Of a DNA stretch of 64,000 nt, positions 1 to 7,544 are shown piece by piece. The stretch covers positions 1-64,000 of the forward strand of contig JALXAQ010000098.1 in the NCBI GenBank assembly GCA_026991885.1. The letters run 5' to 3'. Positions within the stretch are counted from its first letter, which is position 1. Each line of letters begins with the position of its first letter. The DNA comes from Thiotrichaceae bacterium. GTDB lineage: Bacteria; Pseudomonadota; Gammaproteobacteria; Beggiatoales; Beggiatoaceae. The position numbers were made by a program, and so were the translations under genes. The notes beneath the pieces are model-generated. The model was not told the DNA's origin. It worked only from the letters and a program-made list of their open reading frames with translations, and did not search any database.

Positions 1-392
1 ACGCGCCCAAACCATTTCTTTTCCCAAACTTTTTTTCTAGTTATTTGTTCAGCTTCATGTAACTCATTGCAATGCTTATGGTTAAATAATTCAAATAGTC
101 GTCCAAAAGTTCGGTTATCTGGAAATTTATCCCAGTTAAATAATTTTCTGATAACTGAATCATGGCGTATAATAGATAAATGACTAAGGTGTTTTACTCC
201 TGCAAGTACACCCATCATTAACATCATGACAATATTAGATACATCATAGTTAGCTGTATGTCCTCGTTTTATCGAAACAATTTTTTTCAAGGTTTTAGGA
301 AGTCCCAATTTATCGGCGAATTTTCCTAGATGAACAAGTCCAGCGTTTCCCGTTAGATTTTTGGCCGTAAATTTTACGTGAAAGTTTTTCAT
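1..392 (-). mobile_element. Transposase, N-terminal part (IS1380-like DDE type), cut by window start
   Basis: An open frame starts with ATG at 392 on the minus strand and runs without a stop to base 1, giving about 130 residues. It begins MKNFHVKFTAKNLTGNAGLV and contains a Lys/Arg-rich start, a segment rich in Met/Val (NIVMMLMMGVLAGVKHL) and a PDNRTFGRLFELF stretch. This order matches the N-terminal part of DDE transposases of the IS1380/group-1 type. The catalytic residues lie outside the window, so intactness cannot be judged. Family assignment rests on resemblance only. Confidence 0.6.
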
Positions 393-503
393 CTTTTAGG
401 TGTTAATTTTATATTAAAAATGGAAACACATTATACAGCTATTTCAAGATAATAATCAACTTTGATTATTTATTAATTGCCGTTTTTAAGTTATAAAAAA
501 AAA

Positions 504-1554
504 ATGTCATTCAACACAATAATAAACACAGCACTAAGTAGCCTATTAAAAGAATGAGCACTCGCTGATTTTGTAGTAGATCAAACGGGCAATAAAGCCA
601 TTGCCATTTTCCAAGCCCATTTTACTTTTAGTGCTTTTGAAATCGCTAAAAGTTATCAAGATAGCTACACCTATGCCATCGCTGCTATTGGTGCGGGTTT
701 GGCTACGCCTGAGCAAAAATTTAATTTTTTGCAAAAATTGACGCATTCTAAAGTTGAGCGCGTTTTTTCGGCTGATAAACGCAATTTAACTGAATCCGAA
801 TTAGCTGCCTTTGTTAATTATAAAGGCGGATTAGCCATTACTGATTTAATCCTTGAACAATTACACCGTTTGCCTGATTATCTTGCCGTTGAAGCCTTTT
901 TCCGCTTTGAGGATTTATTAGGTAACGCAACGCTATTTTTTCTGCATGAAATTTTCCGCCGAGATCAGCGTACTCAAGAGACTATCGCCGCTTTACAAAG
1001 AGAAAATTTATTGCTCGATGTACGCGAGCCACTCAAGATCAACTCGTCACGCGCTTACAAAAACAATTGGATGATCAACAGGCGAGTGCCATGAAATTAG
1101 GGCAATTTTCTCAAGCGAGTCAAATCTCGTCACAATGGCAGACAGTTTGCAAAACGCTATCAAAGCCGTGCCACAAAATTTACAAGCCGCGAAAATAGCT
1201 TGGCAAAACACGGATCAGGAATGGTTGGCTTTTGCTGAGCGTTTTCACAGTTGGGGCGATTTGTTGAACGCTCAAATTAGCCAAGTGTTGGCGGAAACGG
1301 AGACTTTACATTGGGAAATCGGCGCAATTGCTGATGATGTTAAGGCATTAAAACAGTCGATGGCGGCATTGCTGGCGCGTTTTGATTTATCTGCCCAAGT
1401 CAAACTCCGTGATGAATTTACGCATCATAATAGTAGTAGCCTAAAATTGATTAAAACGGCGATTAGCCACTTAAAAGCCTTGCCCAATTGTTCTCCTGAT
1501 ATGATGATTATGGGCGGCAGTTTATTATCTTCGACTAGATTTAAAACCGGCTAA
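504..1554 (+). pseudogene. Remnant of a multidomain signalling protein: N-terminal helical domain plus coiled coil
   Basis: ATG at 504 opens a frame that meets an in-frame TGA at 555-557 (codon 18) and then continues open in the same frame to 1094. The translated part is helical, with motifs such as FQAHFTFSAFEIAKSYQ. Near 1030-1135 the coding signal moves to another frame (QDQLVTRLQKQL, coiled-coil-like), and it moves again to the frame open at 1135-1554. That last frame gives a Leu/Ala/Gln-rich helical segment. At least one stop and two frame changes interrupt it. With the kinase and beta-helix pieces that follow, this was probably one gene; a large deletion must separate it from the kinase part. 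Function of the N-terminal domain is not recognised. Confidence 0.6.
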
Positions 1555-1576
1555 TTTTTTATTTAAACAAACGCTT

Positions 1577-1755
1577 ATGGGTTTAGAGGTAAAAATTATT
1601 GATTTTGGGCAGGCACGGGTGGCGACTTCGTTGCGACAAGAAGCGATGTCGCGTGCGAGTGGGATGAGTGAGTAGCCAGTCATGTCATGGGGACTTTATT
1701 GTATGCGCCGCCCGAACAATTGGGAGAGATAGGTTATGGGTATGGAAAATATTTT
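1577..1755 (+). pseudogene. Ser/Thr protein kinase C-lobe remnant
   Basis: ATG at 1577 gives GLEVKIIDFGQARVATS, which carries the kinase DFG motif. It stops at TAG 1673-1675. In another frame from 1684, VMGTLLYAPPEQLGEIGYG is the end of the activation segment (the APE motif is read here as PPE). These two short pieces are diagnostic of Hanks-type kinases. No HRD loop, glycine loop or N-lobe is visible, so the kinase is dead and internally deleted. A further frame change near 1736-1755 leads into the beta-helix reading frame. Confidence 0.7.
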
Positions 1756-2434
1756 GACGACAATTGCTATAGTGGTTTCACCAACGGGAGACTGCCAAAG
1801 CATCAGTGCTGCTATCGAAAAAGCTAAAGCGGGTGATCGTATTTTAGTTAAACCGGGCGTTTACGAAGAGGATTTAGTCATAGATAAGCCGTTAGAGATT
1901 ATCGGTGATGGGGAAGTGGCGGAGATTGTGGTTGAGAGTAAAAATGCAGATTGTATTTTTATGAAGACTGATAATGCTTTGGTACGTGGGCTGAGTTTGC
2001 GGAATCGTGCTGAAGGGCGTTATGCCGTAAATATTCCACAGGGAAAATTAAGATTGGAATCTTGTGATATTAGTTCGGATACGTTGGCTTGTGTTGGTAT
2101 TCATGGTGGTGAGGCTGAGGGGGTTGTTAGTTATTGCAAAATTCATGATGGTAAACAAGGCGGGGTTTATGTTACTGAAAACGGCACAGGGCGGATAGAA
2201 AACTGTGAGATTTTTGGGAATGCTAAGGCAGGGATAGAAATTAAAAAAGGTGGCAATCCCGTTGTCCAAAACTGTACCATTAAACAGAATGCTTATTGGG
2301 CAGTGTGGGTGTATAAAGACGGAGCCGGTACGATAGAAAACTGCGACGAGATAACGCTAAAGGGGCTTGGGATATTGAATCTGGCTGTCAGGTGCGTCGT
2401 AGTGGGAATAAGGAATAAGATTACGCGGATTTAA
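1736..2434 (+). pseudogene. Right-handed parallel beta-helix domain, C-terminal remnant
   Basis: About 230 residues with repeating rungs, for example RIENCEIFGNAKAGIEI and VQNCTIKQNAYWAVWVY. This is the pectate-lyase/NosD-like right-handed beta-helix pattern, with an N-terminal segment (GDCQSISAAIEKAKAGDRI) typical of such folds. It follows a kinase activation-segment remnant, and kinase plus beta-helix fusions are plausible sensors. The last residues (about KITRI) are encoded by the start of the ATCCG-type repeat at 2413, so the 3' end was probably lost or replaced. It may still be transcribed, but I treat it as a remnant. Confidence 0.6.
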
Positions 2435-2520
2435 AATCAAAACAAAATCAAAACCGTGTTTTTATGTTTTTAATCCGTGTCATCCGTGTCATCCGTTTAA
2501 TCCGCGATTCAAGGTTTTTT
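2413..2520. repeat. ATCCG-type inverted-repeat element, copy A
   Basis: One side reads GATTACGCGGATTT and the other AATCCGTGTCATCCG through CGCGATTCAAGG. The same modules recur at 5554-5702, 34394-34589 and 36925-37067. This copy is the shortest. Its left edge forms the 3' end of the beta-helix frame. It has the look of a non-coding MITE-like element. Confidence 0.75.
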
Positions 2521-2592
2521 ATCCATTCTTAAATACAATCCCTGTAGTTATTGATTTTGACTTATCCTTTCTTAAATGCAATCCTTGTAGTT
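2520..2592. repeat. Two 30-bp imperfect direct repeats
   Basis: Copies at 2520-2549 and 2563-2592 share 27 of 30 bases (TATCC, TTCTTAAAT, CAATCC, TGTAGTT modules) with a 43-bp period. The intervening GATTTTGACTTATCC resembles the arms of the inverted repeat at 58253-58338. No coding potential is seen here. Confidence 0.7.
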
Positions 2593-2644
2593 TGTTTTTT
2601 TTATAGGACATATCAATCACATAAATATTAAGGTAAATTATTTA

Positions 2645-3490
2645 GTGATCTTGGGGCTTTTGAACGTCAGTAGTCGTGCAGGAGTAGAACACTTTTTGTA
2701 CTCCGTCATTAATCATAACACAGAAAAAAAAATGTTAAATAAAATCAATCTCACCCTTGGTAAAGCTTTATCAATACAGCGTACAGGGTGGACTACAACT
2801 CAACATGATGCTTTAATTTATGCTTTTATTGAAGAAGTAAAAAATCATCCTGATTATCAGTTGGCAAAATCGGGTCATTATAAACACGCGGTTTTATTAG
2901 CACAATCTTTTATCAATGATAATATTATTCAAAAAATAGATAACAACTATAAAAATCCTATTATTTTGCCAATTATGGCAGAAGAAAAACAGGGGAAAAA
3001 TGCTATTCCAATGGGAATGGCTGATGTTATAAATAGATATACAGGTTGGAAAGTATCTGAAAATATATATCAAATAAATAAAGCTGGACATACTGGAGCC
3101 AATGGTTGGCACAGGATAACTACGCCCGCCCTATTTATGGGGGATGTTATTATAGATGCTGAGTATCTAATATTAGATGATTTTATTGGAATGGGTGGCA
3201 CTCTTGCCAATATCAAGAGCTTTATTGAAAACGCAGGAGCCAAAATTGCAGGTTTTGAGGTATTAACAGGCAAAACAGAATCATCTCAACTCTATCTGAG
3301 AAGTAAAACACTTGAAAACTTAAGAGAAAAACATGGAAAATTTGAAAAAGAATTCAAAGAAATCGTCAAATTCGACTATTCCTGTCTCACAGAATCAGAA
3401 GCTAGATATTTACTCAGGGCTAAAACTATTGAACGAATCAGAAATCAACTCACTCGCTCAATTCGTGAAAACGACGGCAGAAAGGATTAA
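2645..3490 (+). CDS. Phosphoribosyltransferase-fold protein of unknown role
   Basis: The frame encodes up to 281 residues with GTG at 2645; ATG at 2732 (residue 30, MLNKINLTLGKAL) is an equally likely start, since neither has a strong ribosome site. The key motif is YLILDDFIGMGGT around residues 173-185, the acidic pair plus Gly-rich loop of type I phosphoribosyltransferases that binds the 5-phosphate of PRPP. A basic C-terminal third (residues 225-281) is unlike purine or pyrimidine salvage enzymes. It stands alone between a remnant and lutB with no obvious partner. PRTase-like genes of this size also occur in mobile and conflict loci, so nucleobase salvage should not be assumed. Confidence 0.6.
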   Translation: MILGLLNVSSRAGVEHFLYSVINHNTEKKMLNKINLTLGKALSIQRTGWTTTQHDALIYAFIEEVKNHPDYQLAKSGHYKHAVLLAQSFINDNIIQKIDNNYKNPIILPIMAEEKQGKNAIPMGMADVINRYTGWKVSENIYQINKAGHTGANGWHRITTPALFMGDVIIDAEYLILDDFIGMGGTLANIKSFIENAGAKIAGFEVLTGKTESSQLYLRSKTLENLREKHGKFEKEFKEIVKFDYSCLTESEARYLLRAKTIERIRNQLTRSIRENDGRKD

Positions 3491-3561
3491 CAAAAGGTAA
3501 ATTAGTGTACGAGTCTTGTTTATAATCGGCAACGGTTACTGATCTTGGAGTAAAAAAAACA

Positions 3562-4956
3562 GTGAAATCCACAGCTCATGCTTTTAAATCACAAGCCAAG
3601 CGGGCTTTAAAAAATGTCAGCTTACAAAATGCGCTTGCAAGAACCAAAAGTCATTTTATTGATAATCGCCGTATCGCTGTCGATGCTTTGCCAGCATTTC
3701 AGTCTTTGCGACAACGTGCGACTGATATTAAAGAACATACGCTAGCACATTTAGATTTTTATTTGGAACAATTTGAAAAACAAGTACAGGCTAGCGGTGG
3801 TCAAGTCCATTGGGCGGAGACTCCACAAGAGGCGTGTGAGCAAATTGTGTCGATTTGCCAAGGGGCGCATCGTGTGGTTAAGGGTAAATCTATGGTCAGT
3901 GAAGAAATTGCCCTGAATAGTGCCTTGGAGCAGGCCGGTTTTGAGGTGATTGAAACTGATTTGGGGGAGTATATTATTCAATTGGCTAAGGAGCCGCCTA
4001 GTCATATTATTGCGCCGGCTGTGCATAAAAGTCGTGAAGAGGTGGCTGATTTATTTTATCAACATCATGGGGAACGTTTAAGCGATATTCCTGATTTGGT
4101 CAACAAAGCGCGTCAGGTATTGCGCGATAAGTTTTTAAGTGCCGATGTGGGTATAACCGGTGCGAATTTTTTGATCGCTGAAACGGGCTCAACCGTTATT
4201 GTCACTAATGAGGGTAATGGAGATTTAACGAGTACTTTACCGCGTGTGCATATTGTGGTGGCGAGTATAGAAAAAGTTGTGCCTAGTTTGAAGGATGCTA
4301 GTATTTTATTGCGTTTGCTGGCACGGAGCGCGACGGGGCAGGAAATGACTGCTTATACGACTTTTTCGACAGGACCACGCCGTTCTGATGATTTAGATGG
4401 TCCAGAGGCTTTTCATGTGGTTTTAGTCGATAATGGGCGCTCGGAGATGCTTGGTAATGAATTTCATGATATGTTACGTTGTATCCGTTGTGGTGCCTGT
4501 TTGAATCATTGCCCTGTTTATGGGGCGGTGGGAGGACATGCTTATGGTTGGGTTTATCCTGGACCAATGGGTTCAGTGCTAACGCCGTTGATGTTGGGTT
4601 TAAAAGAGGCGAAGAGTTTGCCTAATGCTTGTACTTTGTGTGGTCGCTGTGAAGAGGTGTGCCCGATGCAAATTCCTTTGCCGAAATTGTTGCGCCAGTT
4701 GCGCGTTAATGAAACTAAGGTGTCGCGTGTGCCTTGGGCTTTAAAATTATGGGCATTTTTTGCGAAACATCCCCGTCTTTATCATCGTTTAGCGGCTCTG
4801 AAAATAGGTTTGTTAGGTAAATTAGGTCGTCGTCGGGGAGCGTTTCGCTATTTTCCTTTTGCAGGGGGATGGACAGCTTCGCGTGATTTGCCAGCGCCGC
4901 AAGGTGAAACGTTTATGGCAGCTTACAGCAGGAGAAGTGATGAATCAAGCGCGTGA
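3562..4956 (+). CDS. lutB: L-lactate oxidation iron-sulfur protein LutB (LldF family)
   Basis: A 464-residue protein. Residues about 60-290 form a LUD domain (the ADVGITGANFLIAETGSTV stretch is typical). Two CxxCxxCxxxC clusters follow near residues 307 (CIRCGACLNHCP) and 357 (CTLCGRCEEVCP), which would bind two [4Fe-4S] centres. LutB carries electrons in the LutABC lactate dehydrogenase complex. GTG at 3562 is preceded by TTGGAG nine bases upstream. It overlaps lutC by 17 bases. The Cys-rich LutA subunit is not encoded upstream or downstream in this window. Confidence 0.85.
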   Translation: MKSTAHAFKSQAKRALKNVSLQNALARTKSHFIDNRRIAVDALPAFQSLRQRATDIKEHTLAHLDFYLEQFEKQVQASGGQVHWAETPQEACEQIVSICQGAHRVVKGKSMVSEEIALNSALEQAGFEVIETDLGEYIIQLAKEPPSHIIAPAVHKSREEVADLFYQHHGERLSDIPDLVNKARQVLRDKFLSADVGITGANFLIAETGSTVIVTNEGNGDLTSTLPRVHIVVASIEKVVPSLKDASILLRLLARSATGQEMTAYTTFSTGPRRSDDLDGPEAFHVVLVDNGRSEMLGNEFHDMLRCIRCGACLNHCPVYGAVGGHAYGWVYPGPMGSVLTPLMLGLKEAKSLPNACTLCGRCEEVCPMQIPLPKLLRQLRVNETKVSRVPWALKLWAFFAKHPRLYHRLAALKIGLLGKLGRRRGAFRYFPFAGGWTASRDLPAPQGETFMAAYSRRSDESSA

Positions 4957-5548
4957 GTCAATTTTAAAGAATATTCGTCAGGGATGTGATGATGAAGTGG
5001 TTAAAAGGTTAGTTGATGATTTTGTTGTTGAGGATTGGGGTGAAAGTTTAATTTGTGCATTTATCAATAAGTTGGAGTCCGTTGCTGGTACAGTCGAGTT
5101 AATTCCCAATGAAAAGGAAATTCCTTTTGTCATTGAGGAGTTTTTGCAATTGCATAATTTTCCTCAAGAAGTTGTGGTAGATGCTTGTTTAAAATCTTTG
5201 CCTTGGCCGAATAAATTGCGTCGGGCTTTCCGTGCGGCTCAAGCAGATGATGTGGTTAGTGTATCTTGTGCCTATGCAGGTATTGCGGAAACGGGTAGTG
5301 TTGTTTTCTTGTCCAGCCCTGCTAGTCCGACGACGCTGAATTTTTTGCCGGATAATCATATTGTGATCTTACGCAAAGAGAATTTGGTGGCACAGATTGA
5401 GGAGGTTTGGGGGCGTTTGGATACTATGCCTCGTAGTATTAATATTATTACGGGTCCTTCGCGCACGGCTGATATTGAGCAAACACTTCAGTTGGGGGCG
5501 CATGGTCCTCGACGCTTGCATGTGATTTTGGTGGATAGGTGTGTGTGA
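4940..5548 (+). CDS. lutC: Lactate utilization protein LutC (LUD domain)
   Basis: A 202-residue LUD-domain protein starting MNQARESILKNIR. ATG at 4940 has AGGAG just upstream and overlaps the 3' end of lutB, indicating translational coupling. An upstream extension of the frame to 4859 lies wholly inside lutB and is unlikely to be used. Conserved LUD features include AYAGIAETGSVVFLSSP in the middle and the C-terminal ITGPSRTADIEQTLQLGAHGP. LutC is the third component of the LutABC L-lactate oxidising system. The gene ends six bases before repeat copy B. Confidence 0.85.
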   Translation: MNQARESILKNIRQGCDDEVVKRLVDDFVVEDWGESLICAFINKLESVAGTVELIPNEKEIPFVIEEFLQLHNFPQEVVVDACLKSLPWPNKLRRAFRAAQADDVVSVSCAYAGIAETGSVVFLSSPASPTTLNFLPDNHIVILRKENLVAQIEEVWGRLDTMPRSINIITGPSRTADIEQTLQLGAHGPRRLHVILVDRCV

Positions 5549-5553
5549 TCGAT

Positions 5554-5702
5554 AAAACCTTGAATCACGGATTTTGCGGATGACTCGGATTACACGGATT
5601 AAAAACCTGAAAACACTCTGTCTGATTTACTTTGACTTTTTTTTACTTTGACTTTAAATCCGCGTAATCTGTGTTATCCGTCAAATCCGCGATTCAAGGG
5701 TT
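5554..5702. repeat. ATCCG-type inverted-repeat element, copy B
   Basis: A full copy. The left arm starts AAAACCTTGAATCACGGATT, followed by GACTCGGATTACACGG units. The centre contains AAAAACCTGAAAACAC and two TTTACTTTGACTTT tracts. The right arm ends GTTATCCGTCAAATCCG and CGATTCAAGG. Same orientation as copy D (36925-37067), opposite to copy C. Its right end forms the last codons of the truncated Uma2 gene on the minus strand. Confidence 0.8.
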
Positions 5703-6031
5703 ATTTTTAATCTAAAATTTTGCTTAGGCGAAAGAATTTCTATCGCTGTTAAGGGGTATTCTAACATTCTAATTAGATCGCGGGTTGGCTCCACCCGTTT
5801 CTTCTTAGCGTATAGGCATACATCAGGTTTGATCTCATTTTTATGGATTCCAAATTGTGTCAAATCGACTTGACTTACATCTAAATTTAACTCAGTTAGG
5901 ACATTAAAACGCCCATCAGTTCTTAACAAACATGCGAGAGCGGCTTGAATTGAACTATGCGCCCACGATCCCATATTGGAATCCTCCTCGTTTTTTAGAG
6001 TCTCTTCATCAAATTCTATCACTTTACTCAT
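5681..6031 (-). pseudogene. Uma2-like (DUF820, PD-(D/E)XK fold) protein, C-terminally truncated
   Basis: The frame of 116 residues starts MSKVIEFDEETLKNEED and has the Uma2 pattern: a variable N-terminus, GSWAHSSIQAALACLLR, then ELNLDVSQVDLTQ, IKPDVCLY (the catalytic Asp region) and LTAIEILSPKQ. Full-length members continue another 60-80 residues. Here the last residues (about ITLESRI) come from repeat copy B, so the gene has been cut by that element. Uma2 proteins are abundant in cyanobacteria and large sulfur bacteria, and their function is poorly known. Confidence 0.7.
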
Positions 6032-6077
6032 AGTTTCATTCCAGTTGGTTTTCTAATGACTAGACGGGTAAAATACC

Positions 6078-6124
6078 GGAGTCCAAACTTTAGTTTGGAC
6101 AGCCCAAGATAAATCTTGGACTCC
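6078..6124. repeat. Double hairpin of the GGAGTCC family
   Basis: GGAGTCCAAACTTTAGTTTGG and CCAAGATAAATCTTGGACTCC stand side by side. Each core is a palindrome, and the outer GGAGTCC/GGACTCC ends also pair. No T-run suggests a terminator. Confidence 0.8.
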
Positions 6125-6139
6125 TATTATAAAATAAAA

Positions 6140-6609
6140 CAAATTTTCGACAACAACGCATCAAAGGACTTTTTAATCAATGCAAACTGCAACTTTAATC
6201 TCTTTTATTATGCGCGGGGGCTCAGTGGACTTAATCAAATTTGGATTACTGTTGGTTTGATTATTGGGGCGTATTTAAATTGGCTTTTTGTCGCCAGTCG
6301 GTTACGGTTTTCTAAGTATTTTAATGTTGTTGGCGTTGATTGTTGTGCCTTTGGTCACACTTTCAGAAGTGGGCGGCTGACAGGCAATATCTGTCATTGA
6401 ACCCATAAACCGTGGTATTTTGTAGGGGCATACCTGCGTGTCTGCCCTTAACTTAATGGCAGTGGGCTTACACATGGGCTGGATTTGGTTGTTCATTTGG
6501 TCCCGTTATTATTTTTAGTCTATTTTGGTCGCGGATGACGGGCGCTGCTGCTTTGGTTGGTATGATAATCGGGGCGATTGTGGTGGTGAGTTGGTTTGAT
6601 ACCAAATAA
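6140..6609 (+). pseudogene. Sodium/proline symporter (PutP-like) remnant
   Basis: Three fragments of a sodium/solute symporter lie in different frames. LNQIWITVGLIIGAYLNWLF (about 6217-6290) matches an N-terminal transmembrane region of PutP. MLLALIVVPLVTLSEVGG (about 6322-6380) is an internal membrane segment. [18 protein letters not shown] with [16 protein letters not shown] (about 6475-6609) is from the C-terminal half and ends at TAA 6607. Most of the roughly 500-residue transporter is missing. Directly after the stop comes a truncated IS607 gene, which may have entered this locus. Confidence 0.65.
6422..6449. repeat. GTAGGGGCATACCTGCGTGT-type short repeat
   Basis: GTAGGGGCATACCTGCGTGT followed by CTGCCCTTA lies inside the putP remnant and has no coding role there. 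It is a near-palindrome (GGGGCA/TGCCC) of a type often dispersed in repeat-rich bacterial genomes. Only one copy is seen in this window. Confidence 0.35.
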
Positions 6610-6619
6610 ATTTAGGAAC

Positions 6620-7072
6620 ATGTCTATGAAATATTTATCTAATCGAAAAGCTTGTGAAATTTTAGGAGTGCATCCAAACACTTTAAGAAATTGGGCGAAT
6701 ACTGACCAAATTGAATACATTGTCACGCCATCAGGGCAAAGAAAATTCAATATTGAGTCCTTAATTGGAAAAAATAAAAAGGTTACTGGGATTTGCTATT
6801 GTCGCGTGAGTAGCCCTAGTCAGCGAAAGGCGCTATCGAGCCAAGTTGAGTTGATGCAAAGTCGATACCCTGAACACGAAATTCTGAAAGATATTGGGGG
6901 GGGGCTCAATTTTAACCGTAGAGGTTTGCGCTTGATTCTGAAAAAATTGCTTGATGGTGATAAGCTTGAACTTGTGATAACTGATAAAGATCGTCTGGCA
7001 AGTGCTGGTTTTGAGATCATCGAATATCTTGTTGAGCAAAATGGTGGAAAAATAGTGATTCTTGATCATTAA
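6620..7072 (+). mobile_element. tnpA: IS607-family serine recombinase TnpA, C-terminally truncated
   Basis: The protein has 150 residues. Residues about 3-45 form a MerR-like helix-turn-helix (YLSNRKACEILGVHPNTLRNW). ICYCRVSSPSQRKALSSQ then opens the serine recombinase domain; the Ser after RV is the likely nucleophile, and LASAGFEIIEYLVEQNGG is the later conserved helix. Start ATG 6620 has AGGA upstream. Family members are about 190-210 residues, so the last 40 or so are missing and the stop at 7070 overlaps the ygfX-like stop. No tnpB is adjacent. Probably inactive. Confidence 0.75.
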
Positions 7073-7503
7073 ACGGCATGTCGCAAATGCACTCGCAAAT
7101 GGCGAAAAGTCTGCATATCTAAAGCATCTGGAAAAATGATGAGCGGCTCATTTTTTTTTTCTACTCTTAATATCACCAATTGCGGATGGCTATAACAGCC
7201 TGATGCCATTTTGGCTTTAAAGCCTGACTGCAAAACTACCCTCAGACAGCCACTATCTTCGTCATAATGTAAAATACATCCATATAAAGGATGATCTATT
7301 AATAATAAATGTCGGCGACTTGTGTGCAGGGCACTGGCTAATACTAAGAGCCCTATGAACAATTTTATCACTAAAGCGAATTCGATGGGTAGAGTGATTG
7401 GTAGCAGTAATAAAAGTGCGCCACAATGTAATATTGTCAAAATAAGAGCAAAACGTTTGGAAAAACGGGGTTTAAGGCATAAAGGGGAAATAAAACTTGA
7501 CAT
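7069..7503 (-). CDS. YgfX/CptA-like small membrane protein
   Basis: Residues about 12-60 contain two hydrophobic segments (FALILTILHCGALLLLLPI and FALVIKLFIGLLVLASAL). A soluble domain follows with HYDEDSGCLRVVL and the ending FPDALDMQTFRHLRVHLR, characteristic of YgfX (CptA). In E. coli this protein pairs with SdhE and has been described as toxin-like toward cytoskeletal proteins. ATG at 7503 is chosen because the longer frame to 7557 reads through a GGAGTCC hairpin. No sdhE is adjacent, so the pairing is not supported here. Confidence 0.65.
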   Translation of the reverse strand: MSSFISPLCLKPRFSKRFALILTILHCGALLLLLPITLPIEFALVIKLFIGLLVLASALHTSRRHLLLIDHPLYGCILHYDEDSGCLRVVLQSGFKAKMASGCYSHPQLVILRVEKKNEPLIIFPDALDMQTFRHLRVHLRHAV

Positions 7504-7513
7504 AAGATATTTT

Positions 7514-7541
7514 GGAGTCCAAAGCTTTAGCTTTGGACTCC
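7514..7541. repeat. GGAGTCC-family hairpin
   Basis: GGAGTCCAAAGC, a TTTA centre and GCTTTGGACTCC form a near-perfect palindrome between the fadL stop and the ygfX-like start on the minus strand. Confidence 0.85.
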
Positions 7542-7544
7542 GTT

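Noticed and set aside
6116-6400. 94-residue gene starting at 6116
   Set aside because: The first 30 residues come from a repeat and unrelated sequence; only the middle matches a transporter, so it is treated as part of the putP remnant.
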